Part shown: positions 1 through 6,895 of the stretch, in pieces
How the letters are laid out: each line of letters opens with the position of its first letter
How positions within the stretch are numbered: the first letter of the stretch is position 1
Origin: Halovenus sp.
GTDB lineage: Archaea > Halobacteriota > Halobacteria > Halobacteriales > Haloarculaceae
Length of the DNA stretch: 14,656 bases
Direction: 5' to 3'
Assembly: GCA_003551265.1 (NCBI GenBank)
Contig: PUMG01000371.1
Location: forward strand, 1-14,656
Notes under the pieces: generated by a model
What the model saw: only the letters and a program-made list of their open reading frames with translations
Told to the model about the DNA's origin: nothing
Database searches by the model: none
Translations under genes and position numbers: made by a program

Positions 1-42
1 CACGCCACTCACTAATACTGTTCGGTTGTATCAATCGTTCCG

Positions 43-1302
43 TCAACCGGTATACGTCTCTCCGAGGTCTGGTGCGTACGCCTCGAAGCCATCCTCACAC
101 AGCCTGTTTGCGAACCCCTGACAGTCGTCTCCGTGATTCGTGAGAACCACCGCCTCACGGTACTCCTCGAGAAACTCTCGAAGACCGTCACCGTCGGCGT
201 GTGCCGAGAAGTCGTACTGTTCGACCTGTGCACTCACAGGCAGTATCCGGCCGTCGAACGCTGCGCGACCGGTGTCGAGCAGTTCGCGCCCTGGCGTCCC
301 CGCGACCTGATACCCAGTGAACGCAATTTTGTTGACCGGGTTTCGCCGGATCTCCGGAACGTAGGTGACGGCTGGTCCGCCACCGAGCATCCCTGCGGTC
401 GTGAGAACGACCGTGTTCTGCCGTGCGATTCGCTTTCGCTGACCGTCCCGTCCCGTGACGAACCGTGCGTTGGCTTTCGCTCGCTTGAGTGCATCCCCAT
501 TCCGGAGAAACGACGGATACTGTCGGAGCGTCTGTGTCACCTGCTTCGCCATCCCGTCGAGGTAACAGTCGATGTCGTGTGCGTCACAGACGAGGAGCAG
601 CTCCTGTGCGCGACCGATGGCAAAGACCGGGACCACGACAGTTCCTCCTTCCCAGAGCGTCGTCCGAACGCTCTCGACGAACTGTCTCTCCACCACGTTA
701 CGGTCGGTGTGCGTTACGTCTGCGTACGTGCCCTCGGTGATAACGATGTCTGCCTCGGGTCGCGCCCTCGAACCGGTGACGAGGCGCTGCTCGTGTCTTC
801 CCACCTGTGGGTCAGTTCGTGCCGACTGGAAGTCTCCGGTGTAGAGAAGGCGCGTGTCGCCGTCGTCGACGAGAACGTGTGCGCTGCCGGGGATGTGCCC
901 CGCGTTGAACAGCGTCACCTCGTGTCCTGCCGCCTCGAACGGTTCGCCGTAGTCGTGCGTTTGTGAGACCTGTGTCACACGCTGTACGTCGGTTTCGGTG
1001 AACGGACACTGGAGCGTGTTGCCGTGGAGTTTGAGCGTATCCCTGGCCAGCATCAGCGCCAGCGCCCGTGTCGGCGGCGTCCAGTGTACCGGTGGCCGGG
1101 CGTCACCCCCAAGTAACGCAGGGACTGCTCCGGCGTGGTCGAGATGGCCGTGACTCACGACCACCGCTTCTGGGTCAATCTCACCGAGAGGATACTGTAA
1201 CGGATTGTCGGTCTTGATGCCGTAATCCAGCAACAGCGAGTCGTTGACGAGAATCGAACTCCGTCCGATTTCGCGGGCACCACCGAGAAACTGAATCTCC
1301 AT
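43..1302 (-). CDS. beta-CASP metallo-beta-lactamase ribonuclease (archaeal CPSF2-like)
   Basis: This 419-aa protein carries the full set of metallo-beta-lactamase and beta-CASP motifs: HGHLDH at residues 51-56, a conserved His region GHIPGSAH at 135-142, TGDF with D157, motif A Glu in TEGTY (E190), motif B His in FSAHAD (H368) and motif C His in TNHGD (H390). All metal ligands expected of an active two-zinc nuclease are present. Family knowledge places such proteins in RNA 3'-end processing or RNA decay in the cytoplasm. There is no N-terminal KH region, so it resembles the short aCPSF2/RNase J-like group rather than aCPSF1. A longer reading frame extends upstream to 1395, but I chose the ATG at 1302 because homologues begin near MEIQFLGGA and the extra 31 residues overlap the preceding gene. 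It lies 11 bp behind the 95-aa gene, so the two are probably cotranscribed. The exact RNA substrate cannot be told from sequence. Confidence 0.9.
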   Translation of the reverse strand: MEIQFLGGAREIGRSSILVNDSLLLDYGIKTDNPLQYPLGEIDPEAVVVSHGHLDHAGAVPALLGGDARPPVHWTPPTRALALMLARDTLKLHGNTLQCPFTETDVQRVTQVSQTHDYGEPFEAAGHEVTLFNAGHIPGSAHVLVDDGDTRLLYTGDFQSARTDPQVGRHEQRLVTGSRARPEADIVITEGTYADVTHTDRNVVERQFVESVRTTLWEGGTVVVPVFAIGRAQELLLVCDAHDIDCYLDGMAKQVTQTLRQYPSFLRNGDALKRAKANARFVTGRDGQRKRIARQNTVVLTTAGMLGGGPAVTYVPEIRRNPVNKIAFTGYQVAGTPGRELLDTGRAAFDGRILPVSAQVEQYDFSAHADGDGLREFLEEYREAVVLTNHGDDCQGFANRLCEDGFEAYAPDLGETYTG

Positions 1303-1313
1303 CGTGTCCCGAA

Positions 1314-1601
1314 TCAGTGCTGTGTGTCTTCGAGGTCCGGTCGGACGTGAAAGTGCTGATACTCGCCGAACGCTAGGTCGAGTGAGCCCATCCACCAGTT
1401 CCAGCGCTCGACCAGTGTGTACTCCTCGGGAGCGTCAGCGAGGTTCGCCACCACCGCATCGGCAGTGAGACGGTACTGCATATCCGCCTCTATCTGTCCA
1501 GAGTCGGCAAGGTCCTGCGCCTGCCGTGAGACTGCCCGGCGCGTCATCGCTGTGCCACCGAAGTTCGCTTCGAGTTCGCTGACGAGTCGTTCGCGGTCCA
1601 C
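1314..1601 (-). CDS. small conserved-looking protein upstream of the beta-CASP nuclease
   Basis: This 95-aa protein is not one I recognise. It begins at a GTG (1601), with a weak TATA-like element centred about 26 nt upstream and no Shine-Dalgarno sequence, consistent with a leaderless transcript. Residues 1-50 look mainly helical and contain a basic patch (TRRAVSRQ, 20-27). The C-terminal third is unusually aromatic, with WNWWMG at 67-72 and FGEYQHFHV at 78-86. It has no signal peptide or membrane segment. The stop codon lies 11 bp before the start of the beta-CASP nuclease, so the two probably form an operon. That position suggests a role linked to the nuclease, such as substrate recognition or inhibition, but this is inference from context only. 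Confidence 0.75.
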   Translation of the reverse strand: MDRERLVSELEANFGGTAMTRRAVSRQAQDLADSGQIEADMQYRLTADAVVANLADAPEEYTLVERWNWWMGSLDLAFGEYQHFHVRPDLEDTQH

Positions 1602-1623
1602 GACGGGAGTCGGTCACCGAGGG

Positions 1624-1630
1624 TATTGAA
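1624..1630 (-). promoter_or_regulatory. weak TATA-like element for the 95-aa/beta-CASP unit
   Basis: Read on the minus strand this is TTCAATA, centred about 26 nt upstream of the GTG at 1601. The spacing fits a leaderless archaeal promoter; the sequence match is modest. Confidence 0.35.
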
Positions 1631-1660
1631 TGTTCGCCGTCGAATGGAACAGCTACCGAA

Positions 1661-1670
1661 CTCTTATGTG
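1661..1670 (+). promoter_or_regulatory. TATA element of the 4-TM membrane protein gene
   Basis: The sequence CTCTTATGTG lies about 26 nt upstream of the ATG at 1692. There is no Shine-Dalgarno match before that ATG. The spacing supports a leaderless transcript and decides the start against the upstream in-frame ATG at 1626. Confidence 0.55.
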
Positions 1671-1691
1671 TCAACGCGCCTGAATAGAACC

Positions 1692-2222
1692 ATGCAGTCC
1701 CCGCCCATGCGAACAGTTCGAGTTGCATGCAAGCGATACGGTCCCGGTCGTCTCCCGTACGCTGACAAACACGATATTGGTGCAGGATACGCCGCTGCGA
1801 CAGCTGCATTGGTTGCCACTGTACTGTACGCGACGAGTACAAGCGTCGGTGCGGTCCTGTTCACTGACGGAAACTGGATCGCGAATATGGTGTTCCCTCT
1901 GCTTGCTATCCCGTTTGTCGTTCCAGCAGCATTCCTTGTCGGTGTCGCTGGCTGGAGGCTGTTACCATCGTACTCGACAACGATGGGAATCATTGCCGGT
2001 GTGCTGGGTGTGATTGCAACCTATCTTGTGACACTCATCCTCGTGGGAACGCTCCTTACTGCCACAGCCGCACTGTCACTGAGTGGTGCCGAACCCGACG
2101 CCGCAGCACTGTTCTCTGTCGGACTCCTTAGCGTCGCATTCTATCTCACCTGGTGGATAACGGTTCCAGTCGGGTGCCTCTCAGGTCTGGTGTACGTGAA
2201 CGCGGTCGACGCACCACGTTGA
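1692..2222 (+). CDS. four-TM integral membrane protein, function unknown
   Basis: This 176-aa protein is not a family I can name. It has a short basic cytoplasmic N-terminus and four hydrophobic segments at about residues 30-55, 64-90, 97-125 and 138-168. There is one loop with acidic residues (SGAEPD, 131-136) between segments 3 and 4. Segments 2 to 4 are rich in Gly, Ala and Val, and a GW pair follows segment 2. No catalytic or transport signature is visible. An in-frame ATG at 1626 would add 22 residues, but the TATA element at 1661-1670 would then lie inside the gene, so I take 1692. The gene is divergent from the 95-aa/nuclease unit and convergent with the PLP enzyme, so it stands alone. 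It could be a small regulatory or stress-related membrane protein, but nothing in the sequence proves that. Confidence 0.8.
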   Translation: MQSPPMRTVRVACKRYGPGRLPYADKHDIGAGYAAATAALVATVLYATSTSVGAVLFTDGNWIANMVFPLLAIPFVVPAAFLVGVAGWRLLPSYSTTMGIIAGVLGVIATYLVTLILVGTLLTATAALSLSGAEPDAAALFSVGLLSVAFYLTWWITVPVGCLSGLVYVNAVDAPR

Positions 2223-2252
2223 AGCAGCCAGGTTGAACCAGAGGTGAGGAAA

Positions 2253-3272
2253 TCACTCTGAAAGTAACGCTCCAAACTTCTCTGTGCTGATGTTACGTCC
2301 GGTGACTGGCAACACGACTGTCTTGCCGCGAAGTTCTTCCGACTGTTCAAGCGCAGCAGCGACACACGTCGCACACGCGCCCTCCATCACGACTCTGGAC
2401 TGGACGAACGCCTCTCTGAGAGCAGCCAGTGTCGCTGAATCGTCGACCAGCACGAAGTCGTCGAGACGCTCACGTAACAGCTCCATCGTCACCGCGAACG
2501 GAACTCTGGTCGCCAGCCCCTCTGCAGTCGTCTCCATCGTGTCGTGTGCCTCGAGATGACCATCCGTCCAGGCGTGATACATCGCCGGTGCCTGTGCCGA
2601 CTGGACACCGACGACTTCCGCGTCGAGTAACTCACCGATTGTCAGACAGTACCCGGACGCACAGGACCCACCGCCGATGGGTGCGAAACAGACGTCAATC
2701 TCGGGGAGTTCCTCGACGATTTCGAGTCCCGACGTGGCGACCCCGGCGAGCAGCGCAGGCTCGTTTGCCGAGTGGACGTACCGATACGGTCGCTCGGTCG
2801 CCAGTTCCTCTGCACGCTCGCGTGCCTCGTCGAAATCGCTCCCTGCGAACTCGATTCGTGCGCCGAACTGTTCCATCGCCTCGACTTTTTTGGGGTTTGC
2901 GTCTTCCGGGACACAGATAGTCACTGGCACGTCGAACGTCCGTCCGGCGTAGGCGACCGACTGTCCGTGATTGCCGGTGCTGGCGGCTACAAGTCCGTGC
3001 TTGTGGAACTCGGGGTCGAGATTGGCCACGAGCGTCACTCCCCCGCGGACTTTGAACGCACCTGTTGGAAGCGTGTCCTCGCGTTTGAGGTAGACGTCAG
3101 CGTCGAGTTCGGCCGACAGCCACTCGTCCCGAACGAGCGGTGTCTCTGGGAGGTATCTGTCGACGGTCCGTCTGGCCCTGAACACGTCGCGTGTCGTCGG
3201 CGGCGTCAGGTCGTGATACGGGAAGACGGTCGTCTCATCGGGGGACTCGACTGGCTCGTACCCTCGTTGCAT
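2253..3272 (-). CDS. PLP-dependent threonine/serine dehydratase-like enzyme
   Basis: This is a 339-aa fold-type II pyridoxal-phosphate enzyme. The PLP lysine is K74 in the motif TGAFKVRGG (70-78). The substrate and cofactor loop STGNHGQS is at 98-105 and the phosphate-binding glycine loop GGGS at 200-203. VTGRNIS near 323-329 sits where related enzymes carry an SGGN-type cofactor contact. It ends without a C-terminal ACT domain, so isoleucine-type allosteric control as in biosynthetic IlvA is not expected. The likely reaction is deamination of threonine or serine to a 2-oxo acid and ammonia in the cytoplasm. Related enzymes acting on hydroxyaspartate, or of the EutB type, cannot be excluded. 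A GTG at 3290 is in frame, but the TATA element ATTTATA at 3304-3298 would then be only about 10 nt away. The ATG at 3272 has normal leaderless spacing and is preferred. Confidence 0.88.
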   Translation of the reverse strand: MQRGYEPVESPDETTVFPYHDLTPPTTRDVFRARRTVDRYLPETPLVRDEWLSAELDADVYLKREDTLPTGAFKVRGGVTLVANLDPEFHKHGLVAASTGNHGQSVAYAGRTFDVPVTICVPEDANPKKVEAMEQFGARIEFAGSDFDEARERAEELATERPYRYVHSANEPALLAGVATSGLEIVEELPEIDVCFAPIGGGSCASGYCLTIGELLDAEVVGVQSAQAPAMYHAWTDGHLEAHDTMETTAEGLATRVPFAVTMELLRERLDDFVLVDDSATLAALREAFVQSRVVMEGACATCVAAALEQSEELRGKTVVLPVTGRNISTEKFGALLSE

Positions 3273-3297
3273 ATAGCGGTCAGTCGCCACGGTGGCG

Positions 3298-3304
3298 TAT
3301 AAAT
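3298..3304 (-). promoter_or_regulatory. TATA box of the PLP enzyme gene
   Basis: On the minus strand this reads ATTTATA and is centred about 29 nt upstream of the ATG at 3272. It lies in the gap just after the stop codon of the RuvC-like gene (stop at 3308-3306). The PLP gene therefore seems to have its own promoter despite running in the same direction as its neighbour. Confidence 0.6.
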
Positions 3305-3305
3305 C

Positions 3306-4058
3306 TCACCCGTTCTCGCGGTGTTCGGTGAGCGCTTCTCGGATGGTCAACTCCCCGCGTGCGACCCGGCGAGCGAGGTCGGTGTCGATGGTCCGGTTCT
3401 CGTCGCTCTGTTCGCGCGAGCGCTGTTGAATCCGCTGTAACTCCCCTGCTGTTGGCTCGATCTCACGCGTCTCGACTCGCTCTCCCTCCCGGCGGGCAAT
3501 GTTCACCGCCGCGAGAACATCCCCCAGTCCACGGGTCCCGGTTCCGAGATACGGGGTCGTCCCCGTCTCGTCTACCAGTTCGACCGGAACCCCTTCGATG
3601 TCGTCGATGATGCGTGACCCGATGAGTCGCGCGCCGTCGCCGATTCGGACGACCGGGTCGACCGCAGCAGCTACCTCGTCGTGGACGACTGAGGCAACCT
3701 CGGTGGGCGGAACCTGATACGTCGCAACCACGGTGTCCCCCGAGAGGACGGCGATACCGGGCATCTCGCCGGGGTCGATGCCGATGGTGGTTCGTCCGTC
3801 TTCCCCCCGCAACACGGCAATCACCTCCTCGATAGCCTGTCGTGGTGAACCGGCAACAGCGTGAACCACTGGGACATCCGACGTGACGGGTTGTTCATCC
3901 ACGCTCGTGATGAGTGCTGTTGCTCTCTCCGGGATGTCCGCACCCCGTTCAATTGTCGTGAACGGGAGGTCCCGGTCACGGAGCTCGGTCACGATTTCGT
4001 GATACACCTCGAAGTCCTCTGTCGCGACGACTATCACACCCGTTCGTTCTCGGTCCAC
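3306..4058 (-). CDS. RuvC/YqgF-like RNase H-fold protein with N-terminal alpha/beta domain
   Basis: This 250-aa protein has three parts. Residues 1-85 look like an alternating beta/alpha domain (VIVVATEDFEVYHEIV at 8-23). Residues 90-190 look like an RNase H fold of the RuvC/YqgF type. IGIDPGEMPGIAV (92-104) supplies the first-strand Asp (D95). RIGDGARLIG (138-147) and VELVDETGTTP (159-169) match the middle strand and the YqgF-style VDExxTT motif. GLGDVLAAVNIARR (177-190) provides the final-helix Asp (D180). Residues 200-250 are charged helices. Such folds cut or bind branched nucleic acids, so a nuclease or junction-binding role is likely but unproven. The reading frame stays open to 4319 and overlaps the divergent Agl23-like gene. 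I chose the GTG at 4058 because homologue-like sequence begins there and a TATA-like element lies just upstream. A GTG at 4037 is another possible start. Confidence 0.8.
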   Translation of the reverse strand: MDRERTGVIVVATEDFEVYHEIVTELRDRDLPFTTIERGADIPERATALITSVDEQPVTSDVPVVHAVAGSPRQAIEEVIAVLRGEDGRTTIGIDPGEMPGIAVLSGDTVVATYQVPPTEVASVVHDEVAAAVDPVVRIGDGARLIGSRIIDDIEGVPVELVDETGTTPYLGTGTRGLGDVLAAVNIARREGERVETREIEPTAGELQRIQQRSREQSDENRTIDTDLARRVARGELTIREALTEHRENG

Positions 4059-4071
4059 AACCGTAACGGTT
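4059..4071. promoter_or_regulatory. 13-bp palindrome between two divergent promoters (candidate operator)
   Basis: The sequence AACCGTAACGGTT has perfect 6-bp arms around a single central base. It abuts the GTG start of the RuvC-like gene and lies immediately upstream of the TATA-like element of the Agl23-like gene. A dimeric regulator bound here could affect both genes. No regulator gene is visible nearby, so the role is inferred from position and symmetry alone. Confidence 0.4.
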
Positions 4072-4079
4072 CTGTAAGA
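4071..4079. promoter_or_regulatory. shared TATA-like element of divergent genes
   Basis: The plus strand reads TCTGTAAGA and the minus strand TCTTACAGA, with TCT/AGA ends symmetrical about the centre. It starts about 27 nt upstream of the ATG at 4099 (plus) and about 20 nt upstream of the GTG at 4058 (minus). It may serve one or both directions; the plus-strand spacing is better. Confidence 0.4.
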
Positions 4080-4098
4080 TGGTCTCCCCGATGGTAGT

Positions 4099-6075
4099 AT
4101 GAGCGGCCGTAGTGGGGGCGACTCGCCATCACCGGACAGCGACTCTGAAGGTGACTCGCCACCCTCAGACGACGCCGAGTCACAGAGCCAAGGCGAACGG
4201 GGACCAGACGAAGTAGAAACGAACAAAATAGAAACGGATGAACTGGAAACAGACAACGTAGAACCGAACCAAAAGAACGAATCAGCGGGCTCGTTGTTCG
4301 ACCGGTACGAACGGCTCACACTCGGCCGTGTCGTGGTGGCAATTGCAGTCGTGGCGGTTGTCCTCCGGGTGGTCTCGCTCGGGCCCCGGACAGCACACTG
4401 GGACGAGGCACGGGTCGCCTACTGGGCGTACTTTTACACTGAGACGGGGTCGCTGGCGTACCACTGGGAGGAACACGGACCGTTCGTTCAGCTGACGGCC
4501 GGATGGCTGTTCGAGTACCTGGGCGTGACTGACTTCGCGGCACGGCTCCCGGTCGCTATCGTCGGTGGTCTGTTACCCCTCGCGGCACTGCTCTATCGCG
4601 AGCATCTCCGCCGTTCTGAAACTATCGCGCTCGCGCTGTTTCTGGCGTTCAACGCGGTCCTGCTGTACTACTCACGGTTCATGCGAAGCGACCTGCTCGT
4701 GGCGACGTTCATGTTCGTCGGGTTCGGACTTCTCGTCCGCTATTACGACACCCGGAAGGTGCGGTATCTGCTGGTGGCTGGCGTGTTCGTCGGACTTGGC
4801 TTCGCTTCGAAGGAGAACGCTATCGTCTACGTGCTGACGTGGCTCGGCGCGACTGCACTCGTCGTCGACCAGTCACTGCATAGCCCCGCCAGCCCCGACA
4901 GCGGTCTCGACCGGGTGCGGGCGAACCTCGACCACTACCGGGAAATCCTGAAGACTGCGGTGTATCGCGCCGACTACGCTATCGGCTTCGTGCTCACGTT
5001 CGTCCTGACGAGTGTCGTCCTGTTCGCGCCGCGAGGGCAGGGACTCGACGGCCGCCGTTACACCGACCCCGACGCCGACCCCGTCACACTCGGGTCCGTG
5101 TTCCAGAACCCGACAGAGCTACTGGCACTCGCCGACGAGTCTCTCGGGACCGCCTACAGCGGCTACATGGACTGGTTTGGAGAATCAGAGGAGACGACGC
5201 TCGACACCTACCTCTCGTTTCTGTTCGATTACGTCATGGTGCTCGTTGAGTACGCACCGCTTTTGACGGCGTTCGCGGTCGCCGGTATCGTCATCGAACG
5301 CTACGCCCGTGACCACTCGCGCACACTCGTCATGTTCATGGCCTACTGTGGTGTCGCCTCGCTGATTGGCTATCCTGCTGGCTCGCACATCCAGGGTGAC
5401 TCGGCGTGGCTCTCGACACACGTCATCGTCCCGCTGGCAATCCCGGCCGCTGTTGGCCTGTCGTGGACCTATCGGCGAGGTCGAGAACTCCTCGAAAGAC
5501 GCTCGGACTCGGTCAACCCACTCGTCGTGCTCGTGGTCGTGCTCCTCCTCGTTGGAGTCTGGGCCTGGTTCGTGCCAGTTCAGTCCGTCTACGTCGACGA
5601 CACCGCGGAAGACAGCAGGCTCGTCCAGTTCGCCCAGCCCCACTCCGACCTCGGCCCGCTGACCGAGACGATGACAGACATCTCGAACGAACACGATGGC
5701 ACCGATGTCGTCTTCTTCGGGGGGCTTGACGACGATGGCGAGTTCGCTGCCGCCAACTCGCTCATCCGACACGATGTGACGGGTGATTTCGAGGGACAGT
5801 GGCGAGTCGAACCGGTCTGTACCGACTGGGGAACGACACAACCGCTGAACTGGTATCTGGCAGTTGCGGGAGCAAACGGTGCGTGTGAGGATAGCGCTAC
5901 GGCACTGGAAGAGAACGTCACTGCCGAGACCGTACCGATGGTCGTCACCGCACCGGACGACGAAACGGTCCCTGTCGAAGCACTCGAAGACGCAGGCTAC
6001 GTCGAGGAGACGTACTTCCTCCGGAGCGTCGGTGTCGAGGTCGTCGTCTACACCCACGGGCAATGGTACGGCTGA
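4099..6075 (+). CDS. Agl23-like membrane protein (GT-C/PMT superfamily, flippase-associated)
   Basis: This 658-aa polytopic protein begins with a disordered acidic tail (1-65) and then a first TM near 76-94. The following loop holds the DE motif of the GT-C fold in HWDEARVAY (100-108), then a second loop motif YHWEEHGPF (121-129). YSRFMRSD (191-198) and GFASKEN (234-240) also match the PMT/ArnT-like superfamily. About nine to ten hydrophobic segments run to residue 492. A soluble region of about 165 residues follows and is probably outside the cell. Haloarchaeal proteins of this type are annotated as flippase activity-associated protein Agl23, linked to dolichol-phosphate sugar handling in N-glycosylation. 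The exact activity is not established from sequence, and a dolichol-phosphate-sugar-dependent glycosyltransferase is the alternative. No other agl gene is present in this window. The tail contains pentapeptide repeats. Confidence 0.82.
   Translation: MSGRSGGDSPSPDSDSEGDSPPSDDAESQSQGERGPDEVETNKIETDELETDNVEPNQKNESAGSLFDRYERLTLGRVVVAIAVVAVVLRVVSLGPRTAHWDEARVAYWAYFYTETGSLAYHWEEHGPFVQLTAGWLFEYLGVTDFAARLPVAIVGGLLPLAALLYREHLRRSETIALALFLAFNAVLLYYSRFMRSDLLVATFMFVGFGLLVRYYDTRKVRYLLVAGVFVGLGFASKENAIVYVLTWLGATALVVDQSLHSPASPDSGLDRVRANLDHYREILKTAVYRADYAIGFVLTFVLTSVVLFAPRGQGLDGRRYTDPDADPVTLGSVFQNPTELLALADESLGTAYSGYMDWFGESEETTLDTYLSFLFDYVMVLVEYAPLLTAFAVAGIVIERYARDHSRTLVMFMAYCGVASLIGYPAGSHIQGDSAWLSTHVIVPLAIPAAVGLSWTYRRGRELLERRSDSVNPLVVLVVVLLLVGVWAWFVPVQSVYVDDTAEDSRLVQFAQPHSDLGPLTETMTDISNEHDGTDVVFFGGLDDDGEFAAANSLIRHDVTGDFEGQWRVEPVCTDWGTTQPLNWYLAVAGANGACEDSATALEENVTAETVPMVVTAPDDETVPVEALEDAGYVEETYFLRSVGVEVVVYTHGQWYG
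4216..4269 (+). repeat. 15-bp tandem repeat encoding ETDxx pentapeptides
   Basis: Three full 15-bp units (4216-4230, 4231-4245, 4246-4260) and one partial unit (4261-4269) encode ETNKI, ETDEL, ETDNV and EPN in the acidic tail of the Agl23-like protein. The units start with GAAAC and are noticeably A-rich compared with the rest of the gene. They probably arose by slipped-strand duplication and are expected to encode a flexible cytoplasmic tail. Confidence 0.7.
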
Positions 6076-6085
6076 GAGACAAACA

Positions 6086-6093
6086 CCTTTAAC
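6086..6093 (+). promoter_or_regulatory. TATA element of the SBDS gene
   Basis: CCTTTAAC lies about 26 nt upstream of the ATG at 6116, with no Shine-Dalgarno sequence between. It sits in the 40-bp gap after the Agl23-like gene, so SBDS appears to have its own promoter and a leaderless transcript. Confidence 0.6.
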
Positions 6094-6115
6094 GCGGCCG
6101 GAAGTACATCAGGAT

Positions 6116-6841
6116 ATGATATCACTCGACGAGGCAGTGACGGCACGACTCGAGTCACACGGCGAGCAATTCGAGGTACTGGTCGACCCCGACGCAGCAC
6201 TCGCAATCAAGCGTGGGGAGTTCGAGGGTGACATCGAGGACGTCATCGCTGCAGAGGACGTCTTCGAGGATGCTGCAACGGGTGATCGTCCGCCGGAGAC
6301 TGCACTCGAAGACGTCTTCGAGACGACTGACCCCCTGGAGATTATCCCGGAGGTAATCAAACGTGGAGAGATACAGATTACTGCCGAGCAGCGACGCGAG
6401 ATGCAAGCCCAGAAACACCGACAGCTTGTCAACCAGATTGCACGAAACGCGGTGAACCCCCAGATGGACAACGCACCGCACCCGCCCGAGCGTATCGAGT
6501 CGGCGCTCGAAGAGGCTGACTTCCGTATTGACCCGATGGAGCCAGTCGAGACCCAGGTTGATGACGCACTCGGTGCGCTCCGACCCGTGATTCCGATCCG
6601 TTTCGATACGATTACCGTCGCTACTCAGCTCCCGCCGGAGTACGCCGGGAGTGGACAGGCACAGGTACGCGAGTTCGGTGACCTCCAGGAGGAGGAGTGG
6701 CAGGCAGATGGCTCGTGGATCGGTGTCGTCGAGTTTCCCGCCGGTCTCCAGAACGAGTTCTACAACCTCGTCAACGAGGTCACGAGCGGCGAGGCCGAAA
6801 CCCAGATTATCGAGGACAAAGACGACATCAGCACCCGTTGA
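6116..6841 (+). CDS. sdo1: ribosome maturation factor SBDS (Sdo1 family)
   Basis: This 241-aa protein matches archaeal SBDS in length and order of domains. The N-terminal FYSH domain (about 1-90) starts with MISLDEAVTARLESHGEQFE and includes the DPDAALAIKRGE segment and the IKRGEIQITAEQRR motif near 81-94. The middle three-helix domain holds the segment KHRQLVNQIARNAVNPQ and the PHPPERIESALEEA helix. The C-terminal ferredoxin-like domain (about 160-241) ends with the hydrophobic SWIGVVEFPAGLQNEFYNLV stretch. In eukaryotes SBDS works with the GTPase EFL1 to release eIF6 from the 60S subunit. The archaeal protein binds the 50S subunit and is thought to act in late maturation. A longer reading frame extends upstream into the Agl23-like gene, but the TATA spacing and homologue starts place the ATG at 6116. 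Confidence 0.95.
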   Translation: MISLDEAVTARLESHGEQFEVLVDPDAALAIKRGEFEGDIEDVIAAEDVFEDAATGDRPPETALEDVFETTDPLEIIPEVIKRGEIQITAEQRREMQAQKHRQLVNQIARNAVNPQMDNAPHPPERIESALEEADFRIDPMEPVETQVDDALGALRPVIPIRFDTITVATQLPPEYAGSGQAQVREFGDLQEEEWQADGSWIGVVEFPAGLQNEFYNLVNEVTSGEAETQIIEDKDDISTR

Positions 6842-6860
6842 CGTCGTGACACCGACGACG

Positions 6861-6870
6861 AAATGCATTT
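6861..6870 (+). promoter_or_regulatory. palindromic TATA-like element of the repeat-bearing membrane protein gene
   Basis: AAATGCATTT is a perfect 10-bp palindrome ending 26 nt before the ATG at 6896. Its position fits the BRE/TATA region of a leaderless promoter. Because it is symmetrical it could also be a regulator site. Confidence 0.45.
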
Positions 6871-6895
6871 GTGACGTGGTTACATAGCCCCGGCA

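Noticed and set aside
1..42. Short non-coding edge before the beta-CASP stop codon
   Set aside because: It is too short to interpret and I see no hairpin, T-tract or start of another gene in it.
133..966. Open frame of 277 codons on the plus strand inside the beta-CASP gene
   Set aside because: It is antisense to a gene with complete catalytic motifs. Its composition is rich in Arg, Cys and Val, unlike haloarchaeal proteins, as expected for the reverse of an acidic GC-rich gene.
4059..4319. Extension of the RuvC-like protein to an ATG at 4319
   Set aside because: The extra 87 residues are low-complexity Ser-rich antisense of the acidic tail of the Agl23-like gene. The GTG at 4058 fits the promoter and the domain start.
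5185..6063. Open frame of 292 codons on the minus strand inside the Agl23-like gene
   Set aside because: It is antisense to the C-terminal part of a recognisable gene and shows no family motif. Long shadow frames are common in GC-rich haloarchaeal DNA.
6155..6868. Open frame of 237 codons on the minus strand opposite SBDS
   Set aside because: SBDS is unmistakable on the other strand. The antisense product has no recognisable domain and no promoter of its own that I can see.
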